Shown: piece by piece, positions 1 to 7,019 of the stretch | Layout: the number at the start of each line of letters is the position of its first letter | How positions within the stretch are numbered: position 1 is the first letter of the stretch | Assembly (NCBI GenBank): GCA_031367895.1 | Contig: JANLQP010000242.1 | Coordinates: forward strand, 10,871-74,870 | Direction: 5' to 3' | Origin: Ga0077555 sp031367895 | GTDB lineage: Bacteria; Pseudomonadota; Alphaproteobacteria; Rhizobiales; Hyphomicrobiaceae | DNA length: 64,000 nucleotides | The notes under the pieces: generated by a model | What the model was told of the DNA's origin: nothing | Databases searched by the model: none | What the model saw: only the letters and a program-made list of their open reading frames with translations | Program-made: the position numbers and the translations under genes

Positions 1-178
1 CCTTCGGTGCCTCGGGGAGCGACTTCGGATCGATCGACTTCAAGTGCGCGAGCGACGCCGGTGAGAGCACATCGCCGTTGATGTCTTTGACGTGGCCCGA
101 GAGGTCACGAACGGTACCGGACGCATCGACGAGGCCGGGTTTCTCGGCGCCGGGCGCGCCAAAGCGGACGAGCTTCAT
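1..178 (-). CDS. Fumarylacetoacetate hydrolase family protein, N-terminal part (cut by window edge)
   Basis: The 59 visible residues begin MKLVRFGAPGAEKPGLVD and continue through a short beta-rich segment (GTVRDLSGHV). This is the usual N-terminus of the FAH-domain family (2-keto-4-pentenoate hydratase/isomerase-like enzymes of aromatic and amino-acid degradation). The start is supported by an AGGAG box about 9 bases upstream of the ATG at 178. The metal-binding catalytic domain lies beyond the window edge, so the substrate cannot be judged. Confidence 0.75.
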   Translation of the reverse strand, partial: MKLVRFGAPGAEKPGLVDASGTVRDLSGHVKDINGDVLSPASLAHLKSIDPKSLPEAPK

Positions 179-294
179 GGGGAGTGGCTCCTGCTGCAGG
201 GAAGGTGCAATCGAGGAGCTTAGCTAGGCCGCGGCCGGGCAGGTTGTCCAGACGAAAGGCGCCCGGCCGACAGCAACAGCCGGTCGTCACCACG

Positions 295-330
295 TTGCCC
301 CGTATTGAACCAACACATATGATGTGTGTA
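295..330 (+). promoter_or_regulatory. Probable promoter and operator of the RHH/VapC toxin-antitoxin pair, possibly leaderless
   Basis: TTGCCC at 295-300 and TATGAT at 318-323 are 17 bases apart, a good sigma70-type spacing. A perfect inverted repeat ACACAT-ATG-ATGTGT (313-327) is centred on the -10 box, as expected for an autoregulating antitoxin. The predicted transcription start falls at about the ATG at 330, and no Shine-Dalgarno sequence precedes it, so the transcript could be leaderless. The boxes and repeat are seen; the function is inferred. Confidence 0.45.
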
Positions 331-659
331 TGCAAGATCGCCCTGCCAAACCGAAACAGCGTATGGAACGCAAGCAGATTTTCATCACGGCGGAACAGAA
401 CCGCCGATTGAAGATGCTCGCCGCGCAATCAGGTCGCGCGGAACCGGAATTGGTACGCGAAGGATTGGACCTTGCGCTTGAAGGCGCAAGCGTGACCGAT
501 GAAAACTGGAGAGAGCGCTTGTCAGAAGTGCTAGCGTCCCTGGATGGAACCAGTTTCGACGCGGCGATCGTGAAGCGGATGCGAAGGAACAAGGCTGAGC
601 AGGCTGCCAAGTGGCGCAAACGACTGGAACGAACGCGTAAAGCGCTCAGCGGCGAATGA
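330..659 (+). CDS. Ribbon-helix-helix antitoxin (VapB-like)
   Basis: A protein of 109 residues from the ATG at 330. The segment beginning MERKQIFITAEQNRRLKML has the beta-strand/helix/helix pattern of a CopG-like ribbon-helix-helix DNA-binding domain. The basic C-terminal half (RMRRNKAEQAAKWRKRLERTRK) would contact the toxin. The stop overlaps the toxin start (ATGA at 656-659), so the two are translationally coupled. Alternative starts are GTG at 324 and ATG at 363; the last gives a more typical short antitoxin. Role (inferred): neutralises the PIN-domain RNase encoded next and represses the operon through the inverted repeat at 313-327. Confidence 0.75.
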   Translation: MQDRPAKPKQRMERKQIFITAEQNRRLKMLAAQSGRAEPELVREGLDLALEGASVTDENWRERLSEVLASLDGTSFDAAIVKRMRRNKAEQAAKWRKRLERTRKALSGE

Positions 660-1027
660 GTCATCTGCTCGATACATGTATCCTCGCCGATTTGATGCAG
701 CAAAGAGCCGACGCCGAGACAGCGATCAAAAAATTGCCCCAGCGGCCGTGCGTTTGCGCCGTCTCCGCAATGGAGCTTTATGCGGGTGCTCGGTCACAGC
801 GCGAAGAGGCCAATGTAGAGAGCGTGCTGGGGCTATTCCAGTGGACGATCGTTGACGCAACAACATTTCGGCGCGCGGGCAGCCTAATTCGCCACTACCG
901 CCCAAGCCAAGGGCTCGACATCGCCGACGCGCTCATCGCGGCCGCAGCGCAGCAGCACGAACTCAAGCTTGTGACCCTCAACGTTCGCCACTTCCCGATG
1001 TTTCCGAAGTTGAAGCCAGCGTACTGA
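656..1027 (+). CDS. vapC: PIN-domain toxin, VapC family ribonuclease
   Basis: A single PIN domain of 123 residues. The acidic metal-binding residues expected of VapC are visible: Asp6 in LLDTCILADL, Glu40 in SAMELYAGA, Asp88/Asp91 in LDIADALIAA, and Asn109 in LVTLNVRHFP. Members of this family are Mg2+-dependent endoribonucleases that cleave tRNA or rRNA when the antitoxin is degraded. The start codon overlaps the antitoxin stop, the standard arrangement for VapBC operons. The RNA target cannot be read from the sequence. Confidence 0.88.
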   Translation: MSHLLDTCILADLMQQRADAETAIKKLPQRPCVCAVSAMELYAGARSQREEANVESVLGLFQWTIVDATTFRRAGSLIRHYRPSQGLDIADALIAAAAQQHELKLVTLNVRHFPMFPKLKPAY

Positions 1028-1039
1028 GGCGCGCCAAAC

Positions 1040-1255
1040 CTACTTCGCGCGCGCGGGCGGAGGGTCCGATATCTTCGGCACGAGGCGGCGGGCGATGTCG
1101 TCGGTGGCGCCGGTAGCAGTGAGATAGCCGGTGCCGACGACGATCAAGGCGAGCGCGAACCAGAACACCGGGCGGGCTCGTCGCCACAATACGGCCCATG
1201 CGAGAATGACCAGCGGAATGGCGACGATGACCGCGCCTGCGATTGTTGGGGACAT
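1040..1255 (-). CDS. Small membrane protein of unknown function, two TM segments
   Basis: A protein of 71 residues starting MSPTIAGAVIVAIPLVILAW; the ATG at 1255 has a CAGGAG box 9 bases upstream. There are two hydrophobic segments (about residues 4-21 and 26-45) separated by the basic turn RRARP, then a soluble tail ending in PPPARAK. This predicts a hairpin inner-membrane protein. The frame stays open upstream of 1255, but that part has no coding character. It is convergent with vapC, with 12 bases between the stops. The family is not recognised. Confidence 0.55.
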   Translation of the reverse strand: MSPTIAGAVIVAIPLVILAWAVLWRRARPVFWFALALIVVGTGYLTATGATDDIARRLVPKISDPPPARAK

Positions 1256-1367
1256 GCGGTACTCCTGGCAGGGGCGCGGCTCGACCCCGTGCGGGAGGTT
1301 ACAGGCACAATGGACTGGCGCGCAACGCGTCCTGACAAGCGAACCGCGCCGGCCACATGTCCTTCGA

Positions 1368-1655
1368 TCAGGCGAGGCCGATCGACAGTGCGAGTACAGC
1401 AAGCATCAGAATCATGACGATTGCGACGGTGGCGGCCGTCACACCGGTCGCGGCGAGGCCGCCGACGAACGACGCAGCGGCCAGAAAGCCAAACAACGAC
1501 GGGTTTTGCGATTTCGGCCACAGCTGTGCGACGGCATATCCGAGCACGACAGCCGCCACACTGATCAGCATGGCTTGGCCCAGGAGCCCCGACAGCGAGT
1601 TCGTGGCGAGCCAATTCGAGGCCAGGAATGCACTTGCAACGGCAGCGGTGGTCAT
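1368..1655 (-). CDS. Small integral membrane protein, three predicted TM segments
   Basis: A protein of 95 residues rich in Ala, Leu and Val, with hydrophobic stretches at about residues 27-45, 54-72 and 75-94. A GGGGGAAA stretch precedes the ATG at 1655. It lies 112 bases upstream of the 71-residue membrane protein on the same strand, and the two could be co-transcribed. No enzyme or transporter motif is visible and the family is not recognised. Confidence 0.55.
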   Translation of the reverse strand: MTTAAVASAFLASNWLATNSLSGLLGQAMLISVAAVVLGYAVAQLWPKSQNPSLFGFLAAASFVGGLAATGVTAATVAIVMILMLAVLALSIGLA

Positions 1656-1948
1656 GACGCGTTTCCCCCGATCGATGCCGGCAGTCTAAGTGTGCGCGCT
1701 TCACATTCGGCTAACACGGATGGTAAATAGACGGTTGACAGACCCCCGCGCTCCACGACATCGACGCGCCGGATGCGAAGTGGGCATCCGAAGGCGCCAC
1801 CCAAAACGGTGCGCCGGAGCCACAGTCGCCCTGGACGATGAATAGAACCGGCAGGGCGCTCTTGTCCCGGAACGGCCGGTTCGCGTATTCCTCTCGCACT
1901 ATCGCCGCCAGGATCGCGTCGGGTCGGCTTAAGGGCAAGCTTCAGGGG
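1656..1948 (+). other. Intergenic stretch without a convincing gene
   Basis: This region separates the divergent membrane-protein gene and the L,D-transpeptidase gene. A 75-codon minus-strand frame (1711-1938) contains a coding-like run (FRDKSALPVLFIVQGDCG), but it has no clear ribosome-binding site and no recognised family. It may be a decayed gene. No terminator or repeat was seen. Confidence 0.3.
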
Positions 1949-2818
1949 ATGCACGTGAGAGCTTCGATCATCATGCTGCCGGCGTTGGCCGCAGGATTGG
2001 CGTTGGCCCCGGTGCCCTCGCGCGCGCAGACCGGCTGGAGCGGAGTGGCCCCCATCTACGAGAGCGACATCAAGCGAAGATCCGAGCTTGGCGAGGCCGA
2101 GCGCGCCGAGCGGCGCAAGTCCGCTGGCCCGACCGTCTACCCGAAGCACATGGAGGGCGGCGACCGGCCGGACATCAAGCCCGCCGAGCCGCCGATCGTG
2201 TATTTCGACCGGCCGGAGGAGCCCGGCGCCATCATCGTCGATACGCAGAACCGCAAGCTCTACTACGTGCTCCCAGGTAAGAAGGCGTTCGAGTATCCGA
2301 TCTCGGTCGGCCGCGACGGCTTCACCTGGTCGGGGACCGAGCGCATCAGCCGCGTCACGGCGTGGCCGTCGTGGACGCCGCCGCCGGAGATGCACAAGCG
2401 CGTCCCCGGCCTGCCGATCACGGTGACGGGCGGTCTCAAGAACCCGCAAGGCGCCCGCGCGCTCTATCTCGGCAGCACCATCTACCGCATCCACGGCACC
2501 AACAACGACCGCACGGTCGGACGGGCGAATTCGTCGGGGTGCTTCCGCCTGACGAACGAGCACGTCGTGCATCTGGCCTCGATCGCCAAGGTCGGCACCA
2601 AGGTGACGGTGCTGCAGGCCTACAAGGGCGGCGTCAGCCAGAGCGCGCCGTTGTCCTCGCTGTTCAGCTTCGGCGGATCGGAGCCGGCGGCGGCGACGGC
2701 CACGGGCAGCGTGAAGGCGGTAACTCCCATGACCACGGCAAGCGTCAAGACCGCCCAGAAGAAGCCGGTTCCGGCGAAAAAGCTGGTCGCCGTGAGGAAG
2801 GCGGCGGCGGAGGAGTGA
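1949..2818 (+). CDS. Periplasmic L,D-transpeptidase (ErfK/YbiS family)
   Basis: A protein of 289 residues from the ATG at 1949. The start was chosen because it gives a clean signal peptide (MHVRASIIMLPALAAGLALA, cleavage near SRAQ). The YkuD catalytic domain spans about residues 90-220. It carries the HGTN motif (His182) and the SSGCFR motif with nucleophilic Cys198. Such enzymes make 3-3 cross-links in peptidoglycan or attach proteins to it. The C-terminal tail is Ala/Lys-rich (KPVPAKKLVAVRKAAAEE) and could bind the wall. A close paralogue lies at 23130-24047. Confidence 0.85.
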   Translation: MHVRASIIMLPALAAGLALAPVPSRAQTGWSGVAPIYESDIKRRSELGEAERAERRKSAGPTVYPKHMEGGDRPDIKPAEPPIVYFDRPEEPGAIIVDTQNRKLYYVLPGKKAFEYPISVGRDGFTWSGTERISRVTAWPSWTPPPEMHKRVPGLPITVTGGLKNPQGARALYLGSTIYRIHGTNNDRTVGRANSSGCFRLTNEHVVHLASIAKVGTKVTVLQAYKGGVSQSAPLSSLFSFGGSEPAAATATGSVKAVTPMTTASVKTAQKKPVPAKKLVAVRKAAAEE

Positions 2819-2895
2819 GTGGCCGAGCGGCGCGGCTGACGCGTCACAAGAAGCCTGCTTGGCAACCCAATGGTCGAACGTGTGCCACTCACCGG

Positions 2896-3300
2896 CTATT
2901 TCAGCCAATCGACGACCTTGAGCCCGCGCACCCGCTTGAACTCCTGCGTATTGGCAGTGACGACAGTCAAGCCGAGTGCCAGCGCGTGTGCTGCGATGAG
3001 CAGGTCGTTGCCGCCAATCGGTGTCCCGGCGGCTTCGAGGGTCGCGCGAATGTCCGCATAACGGCGCTCGGCAGGCGACGCGAGGGGGATGACGGGCAGG
3101 ACGGCCAGAATGGCGTCGAGCTGGCCGGCGAGCTTCTTCGAGCCGTACTTCGCCGCGCCAAAGCGCAACTCTGCTGCGACGATGATGCTGGTCGCGACGG
3201 TCGCCTCGCCCTCGGCGGCGATCTTTACGGCAACACGGCCCTGCGGGTTCCTGACCAAGTCGGAGACGATGTTCGTGTCCAGCAGGTACTTGGTGCTCAC
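2896..3300 (-). CDS. vapC: PIN-domain toxin, VapC family ribonuclease
   Basis: A PIN-domain protein of 134 residues with the metal-binding set Asp8 (YLLDTNIVSDL), Glu44 (IIVAAELRFGA), Asp99 (GGNDLLIAAHAL) and Asn117 (VTANTQEF). It begins with GTG at 3300, overlapping the antitoxin stop (GTGA). The GGNDLLIAA form is typical of the VapC subgroup paired with AbrB-type antitoxins, which matches its neighbour. Expected activity is sequence-specific RNA cleavage. Confidence 0.9.
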   Translation of the reverse strand: MSTKYLLDTNIVSDLVRNPQGRVAVKIAAEGEATVATSIIVAAELRFGAAKYGSKKLAGQLDAILAVLPVIPLASPAERRYADIRATLEAAGTPIGGNDLLIAAHALALGLTVVTANTQEFKRVRGLKVVDWLK

Positions 3301-3530
3301 AGATCGACAGGCTCCGGCGCGGGATCATCGATCCCAGGAAACGCTTCGTCGATGGGCTTCAGTGTGGCGAGCAGCGCAAGCAGCGAACTGGGTGGCGCGG
3401 GCTCGATGATCAGGCTGTTGCCCTCTTTTCGCACGTTCACGGTATCGCCCGGCAACTCGAACTCGCGCGGAATGCGAACGGCCTGGCTGCGCCCATTTGT
3501 GAACAGCTTTGCGGTTCTGACGGTTGACAT
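3297..3530 (-). CDS. vapB: VapB antitoxin with AbrB/SpoVT swapped-hairpin domain
   Basis: A protein of 77 residues. The N-terminal half (MSTVRTAKLFTNGRSQAVRIPR followed by FELPGDTVNVRKEG) is the classical VapB/MazE-like DNA-binding fold; the acidic tail ending DDPAPEPVDL would bind the toxin. The ATG at 3530 is preferred because the family begins at this TAKLF strand. The pair lies 57 bases downstream of glyQ on the same strand, in the place where glyS would often be found. An inverted repeat in the gap is the likely operator. Confidence 0.85.
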   Translation of the reverse strand: MSTVRTAKLFTNGRSQAVRIPREFELPGDTVNVRKEGNSLIIEPAPPSSLLALLATLKPIDEAFPGIDDPAPEPVDL

Positions 3531-3551
3531 CGGCTGCCTCATCAATTGGCA

Positions 3552-3564
3552 TATGCTTAGCATA
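3552..3564. promoter_or_regulatory. Inverted repeat upstream of vapB, probable operator
   Basis: TATGCT-T-AGCATA is a perfect 6-bp inverted repeat with a 1-base centre, 22-34 bases upstream of the vapB start. VapBC complexes usually bind such repeats to repress their own promoter. The repeat is seen; its role is inferred from the family. Confidence 0.45.
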
Positions 3565-3586
3565 GGCCGATGAAGCATGCAACCCA

Positions 3587-4618
3587 TCACCCCGCCCCGC
3601 CGCCTTCGGTCGCGAGCCACGCCGCGCAGCAGGCCTTGGCCAGTTCGCGGACGCGCAGAATGTAGCTCTGGCGTTCGGTCACCGAGATGACGCCGCGCGC
3701 GTCGAGCAGGTTGAAGAGGTGGCTGGCCTTGATGCACTGGTCGTAGGCGGGAAGGGCCATCAGGTGACGGGAGTTGGGAGTAGGGAGTAGGGAGTAGGGT
3801 GAGGAACCCTTCGCCGTGCCAACTCCCAACTCCCTACTCCCTACTCCCATATCCCACCCCTTCTCCAGTAGCGCCTTGCACTCGGTCTCTGCGTCCTTGA
3901 AGTGGGCGAGCAGCATCTCCGTGTTGGCGTGCTCGAAGTTGTAGCGCGAATACTCCTGCTCGGCTTGCTGGAAAACGTCGTTGTAGGTGAGCTTGCGCGC
4001 ATCCGTGCGACCGTTGAAGTTCAGATCCCAGACGCGGTCGACGCCTTGGACGTACATGGCGAGGCGTTCCAGGCCGTAGGTGATCTCCCCGGACACCGGG
4101 TTGCAGTCGAAGCCGCCGACCTGCTGAAAGTAAGTGAACTGCGTCACCTCCATGCCGTTGCACCACACCTCCCAGCCGAGCCCCCAGGCGCCGAGCGTCG
4201 GGCTCTCCCAGTCGTCCTCGACGAAGCGGATGTCGTTCAGCGTCGTGTCGATACCGATCGCGTCCAGGCTCTTCAGGTAGAGGTCCAGAATGTCGGGCGG
4301 CGACGGCTTCATGATCACCTGGAACTGGTAGTAATGCTGCATCCGGTTCGGGTTCTCGCCGTAGCGGCCATCTTTCGGCCGGCGCGAGGGTTGTACGTAA
4401 GCCGCGTTCCAAGGCTTGGACCCGAGCGCGCGCAGCGTCGTCGCCGGGTGGAACGTGCCGGCGCCCACCTCCATGTCGTAGGGTTGCAGCACCACGCAGC
4501 CCTGCGCGCCCCAGAATCGCTGCAGGGTGAGAATAAGGTCCTGGAACGACTCTTTCGGGCGCAGCTCGCCGAGCACGGGCGATTGGGCGGCGGGCTTGAC
4601 GGCGGTCTTGGTCGACAT
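3587..4618 (-). CDS. glyQ: Glycyl-tRNA synthetase alpha subunit with an in-frame repeat insertion
   Basis: The class II synthetase alpha chain, which forms the glycyl-adenylate in the alpha2beta2 enzyme. Hallmark stretches are intact: SFQDLILTLQRFWGAQGC, DMEVGAGTFHP, YVQPSRRPKDGRYGENPNR, FVEDDWESPTLGAWGLGWE, TYGLERLAMYVQGV, and near the end LDARGVISVTERQSYILRVR. At 343 residues it is longer than usual (about 300). The extra length is a segment at about residues 255-283, between LLEKGW and LMALPAYDQ, encoded by a heptamer-repeat palindrome. A GAGG box lies 8 bases before the ATG. The beta-subunit gene glyS is not adjacent: a vapBC pair follows instead. Confidence 0.95.
   Translation of the reverse strand: MSTKTAVKPAAQSPVLGELRPKESFQDLILTLQRFWGAQGCVVLQPYDMEVGAGTFHPATTLRALGSKPWNAAYVQPSRRPKDGRYGENPNRMQHYYQFQVIMKPSPPDILDLYLKSLDAIGIDTTLNDIRFVEDDWESPTLGAWGLGWEVWCNGMEVTQFTYFQQVGGFDCNPVSGEITYGLERLAMYVQGVDRVWDLNFNGRTDARKLTYNDVFQQAEQEYSRYNFEHANTEMLLAHFKDAETECKALLEKGWDMGVGSRELGVGTAKGSSPYSLLPTPNSRHLMALPAYDQCIKASHLFNLLDARGVISVTERQSYILRVRELAKACCAAWLATEGGGAG
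3769..3855. repeat. Heptamer-repeat palindrome inserted in frame within glyQ
   Basis: The left arm (3769-3799) is four heptads, GGGAGTT then GGGAGTA three times, plus GGG. The right arm (3821-3855) is AACTCCC twice, TACTCCC twice, then ATATCCC. The arms can pair over about 30 bases with few mismatches around a 21-base centre (3800-3820). Read on the minus strand the element is open and encodes a low-complexity stretch (MGVGSRELGVG ... SPYSLLPTPNS). The sequence is unlike the rest of glyQ, so this looks like a mobile or expanding repeat. Confidence 0.85.
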
Positions 4619-4711
4619 GGTGTGCGCCTCAGGGCATGGACTTGCGGCGCACTATACGGAAAATCGAGGGGCCGTCATCCCGGAACAACGGGATGGTCGG
4701 GAAGGCTGAAC

Positions 4712-5095
4712 ATGGAACTGCTCGGCTGGATCTGGTGGCTGATCTTGAAGGTCGTCGGCCTCGCATGGGGGATCGTCTGGTTCCTGCTCGGCGGCTGGGT
4801 GGCGACCTTGGCGCAAATCGGCGTCATCGTGGCTGTCATCTTCGGGTACAAGTACGGCTGGCGGCAGGCGCCACAGGAGATCCTGGCGCGGTCGGGCACG
4901 GTCGGGCGCTTCATCTGGAGCTGGGTGCGGAAACGGGAGCTGCCAGCACCTTCAGCGGCAGCACCGGCTCGCGCTGCTCCGCGGCCAGCATCGTTGCCCA
5001 AGGGTGCGCGTGCGCGGCAACCTGGCGATGTAAACCTTTCGACGCTGCTCAGCGTACTGGCCTTGGCCGGCATAGCGATTGCCGTCTCAGTCTGA
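4712..5095 (+). CDS. Small inner-membrane protein of unknown function
   Basis: A protein of 127 residues divergent from glyQ. It starts MELLGWIWWLILKVVGLAWG, with a GGAAGG box in front of the ATG at 4712. Two N-terminal hydrophobic segments (about residues 3-22 and 28-45) and one at the C-terminus (about 108-126, LSTLLSVLALAGIAIAVSV) flank an Ala/Pro/Arg-rich linker. The longer open frame upstream is antisense to glyQ and is not part of the gene. No catalytic motif is visible. Confidence 0.6.
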   Translation: MELLGWIWWLILKVVGLAWGIVWFLLGGWVATLAQIGVIVAVIFGYKYGWRQAPQEILARSGTVGRFIWSWVRKRELPAPSAAAPARAAPRPASLPKGARARQPGDVNLSTLLSVLALAGIAIAVSV

Positions 5096-5140
5096 CCAAC
5101 CAATTGTCACTTCTGCAACACACGCCCTGGAAAAAGCACC

Positions 5141-5347
5141 ATGACCGCCGACATCATCAACTTGCGCAACGCACGCAAACAGAAGGCGCGGGTGGAGAAA
5201 GTGCGTCAAGCAGCGGAGAACCGCGCCAAACATGGTCAGACGAAAGCTGCGCGCCGCCACGAAGAAGCCAACAAGGTGCTCGAGGAGAAAAAGCTCGACG
5301 GATCGCTCAGAGATCGGCAGAATCGGGACGACGACAAACCGTCCTGA
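5141..5347 (+). CDS. DUF4169 family protein
   Basis: A protein of 68 residues, very basic and helical. It contains the family pattern INLRNARKQKAR followed by ENRAKHGQTKAARRHEEANK and LDGSL near the C-terminus. DUF4169 proteins are short, restricted to Alphaproteobacteria, and of unknown function. The ribbon-helix-helix gene that usually accompanies them follows 66 bases downstream, as here. Confidence 0.8.
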   Translation: MTADIINLRNARKQKARVEKVRQAAENRAKHGQTKAARRHEEANKVLEEKKLDGSLRDRQNRDDDKPS

Positions 5348-5413
5348 TCTGGCGGCCGCATCGACCCAGACCGCCGACATTGACTAAACCTCGGACCTTG
5401 TAACGCGTACCGC

Positions 5414-5683
5414 ATGCCCCGACCTATCAAACGTTCATTCACGATCGACAGCCACCGCACGTCGATTTCTCTGGAGTCGCCGTTCTGGGAGGCGTTGAAG
5501 GACGTCGCCAAGGCCAAGCGCATGCCGGTCGCGCAACTCGTCCAGATGATTGATCGCGATCGCGGCGACGGCGGCCTGTCCAGCGCGGTACGAATCTGGT
5601 TGCTCGATCATTTCCGCTCAGACGCACGCGCGGCGGTCGAACGTTCGCCGGCACCGCCCACAGACCGTCCCGACTCGCCCTGA
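5414..5683 (+). CDS. Ribbon-helix-helix domain protein (RHH_4 type)
   Basis: A protein of 89 residues. The core (KRSFTIDSHRTSISLESPFWEALK, then AKAKRMPVAQLVQMIDRDRG and SSAVRIWLLDHF) matches the alphaproteobacterial RHH_4 family, which is predicted to bind DNA or act as an aryl-sulfate-sulfotransferase-associated regulator. Its partner is the DUF4169 gene. The last 76 bases overlap the 3' end of the convergent methyltransferase gene. Confidence 0.8.
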   Translation: MPRPIKRSFTIDSHRTSISLESPFWEALKDVAKAKRMPVAQLVQMIDRDRGDGGLSSAVRIWLLDHFRSDARAAVERSPAPPTDRPDSP

Positions 5684-6576
5684 TCCCCCGCCGGTTCTTC
5701 AGGGACACCCAGCGCATCGGCGAGACGTGTGCTGGCTGAGCCCGGCCGCAGTGGCTTCTGCTGGCTCGCGTGTGGCGCCCACCCCGTCATGGTGATGATC
5801 TCGAACGTCGCGGTGATGCGCCCGTCGGCCCGCGCGAAACGCTCGGTATAGATCTCCATTGCACGCATGAGCGTGGCGCGCCGCAGAAATGAGCGGCGTC
5901 GGTCACGGAGCACATTGCCGCCACCGATAGCGCGGACGTCGCGCATCAAATCCAACGCGTTGGCGTATGCGACGGTGAGTGTGTCCGAGTCCGCCACCGG
6001 CAGCGCAAAACCCGCGCGTTGCAGCAACCCGCCGAGATCGCGCACATCGGCGAACGGCGCAACGCGGGGTGAAATGCCACCCTCCAACTCGGATTCAGCA
6101 GCGACGAAGGCTTGCCGCAGTTCCGTCAGCGTGGCCCCGCCCAGCATTGCGCCAAGCAAAAGCCCGTCCGGCTTCAGCGCGCGCTGGATCTGGATCAACG
6201 CGCCCGGCAGATCGTTGACGAGTTCCAGCGAGAGCCCCGATACGACGAGATCGAGCGAGGCCGGCTTCAACGGCTGCATCTCCTCGTCCGCCAGCACGCG
6301 CGGGCCGTCACACTGCGCGAGCAGGCGCGGCGAACGCTCCGCATCGATCATCAGTTCGATACCGGCCACGCCGCGCAGGCGTCGAGAGAGAAGGCCGTGG
6401 TGCGCGCCGAGATTGACGGCAACCGGAAACGTACGCCGGATCAATGACAACCTGTCGGCGAAATCGTCGGCGACGTGGGCGAGCAGGAAATCATGTGCTG
6501 TGGCCAACGCTGCGTAGCGGTCGCGGCGGCGGGCGAGCAGATCGCGGTCGAAGATGTGATGCTCTGCACTGCTCAT
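5608..6576 (-). CDS. Class I SAM-dependent methyltransferase (BioC/NDUFAF5-like)
   Basis: A protein of 322 residues from the ATG at 6576, which overlaps the stop of the upstream DUF35 gene (ATGA). The opening IFDRDLLARRRDRYA and the later blocks AVNLGAHHGLLSRRL, LKPASLDLVVSGLSLELVNDLPGAL and LKPDGLLLGAMLGG follow the layout of the alphaproteobacterial BioC-like family related to NDUFAF5. That family carries out SAM-dependent methylation or arginine hydroxylation of respiratory-complex subunits. Motif I is degenerate (NLGAHHG rather than DLGCGTG). The C-terminal 45 residues are low-complexity. Translational coupling places it last in the thiolase-like/DUF35 operon, which may be coincidental. 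Confidence 0.75.
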   Translation of the reverse strand: MSSAEHHIFDRDLLARRRDRYAALATAHDFLLAHVADDFADRLSLIRRTFPVAVNLGAHHGLLSRRLRGVAGIELMIDAERSPRLLAQCDGPRVLADEEMQPLKPASLDLVVSGLSLELVNDLPGALIQIQRALKPDGLLLGAMLGGATLTELRQAFVAAESELEGGISPRVAPFADVRDLGGLLQRAGFALPVADSDTLTVAYANALDLMRDVRAIGGGNVLRDRRRSFLRRATLMRAMEIYTERFARADGRITATFEIITMTGWAPHASQQKPLRPGSASTRLADALGVPEEPAGDQGESGRSVGGAGERSTAARASERK

Positions 6577-7019
6577 CGGCTCGGCCGCGCGGCGAGCAGG
6601 GGACCGTCGTCGTACATCAAGGTCAACATCGTCACTGGCATGTCGGGGCGCAACTCCGTCGGGCCCGGCAGGATGCGGCACATCAGGCGCAGACCGTCGG
6701 CGAGGTCGACGATCCCGATGTCGTAGGGCGCATCGGCGCGGAAAGCGCCCGGCACGATGTGCAGGCGCGTGTAGCTGTAGAGCATGGCGGTCGGTTGCAG
6801 ATCGCGCCAGACAACCACTTCAGACCAGCATTCGCGGCAAACGGGCTTCGGCGGGAACGAAAGACGCCCACAACCGCCGCAGCAGCTGGTCATGAGCCGC
6901 CCTTCGGCAAGTGCATCCCAATAGGGGCGCGTAAACGTCGAGACGCGCGGCGGGAACGGACGGGCACCGGGGCTTCGGACGATCTCCATCTGTTGCGGGA
7001 TAAGAGGCGCGGTGTTCAT
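6573..7019 (-). CDS. DUF35 zinc-ribbon/OB-fold protein (acyl-CoA-associated, ChsH2-like)
   Basis: A protein of 148 residues. The N-terminal rubredoxin-like zinc ribbon has two Cys pairs (CGGCG and CRECW, about residues 47-68), followed by an OB-fold that binds acyl-CoA. Members partner with thiolase-like proteins; in steroid side-chain degradation the ChsH1-ChsH2 hydratase and the Ltp2 aldolase depend on such a domain. The gene overlaps both neighbours by 4 bases, so the thiolase-like protein, this protein and the methyltransferase form one translationally coupled operon. Confidence 0.85.
   Translation of the reverse strand: MNTAPLIPQQMEIVRSPGARPFPPRVSTFTRPYWDALAEGRLMTSCCGGCGRLSFPPKPVCRECWSEVVVWRDLQPTAMLYSYTRLHIVPGAFRADAPYDIGIVDLADGLRLMCRILPGPTELRPDMPVTMLTLMYDDGPLLAARPSR

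Noticed and set aside
1711..1938. 75-codon minus-strand frame upstream of the transpeptidase
   Set aside because: Some coding-like residues but no ribosome-binding site and no family; kept only as a note in the intergenic entry.
1652..3328. Long minus-strand open frame antisense to the L,D-transpeptidase
   Set aside because: Arg/His/Gly-rich translation with no family features; it is the shadow of the plus-strand gene and of the real VapC on another frame.
3902..4711. Plus-strand open frame antisense to glyQ, leading into the membrane-protein gene
   Set aside because: Only the part from ATG 4712 has coding character and a ribosome-binding site; the rest is antisense to glyQ.
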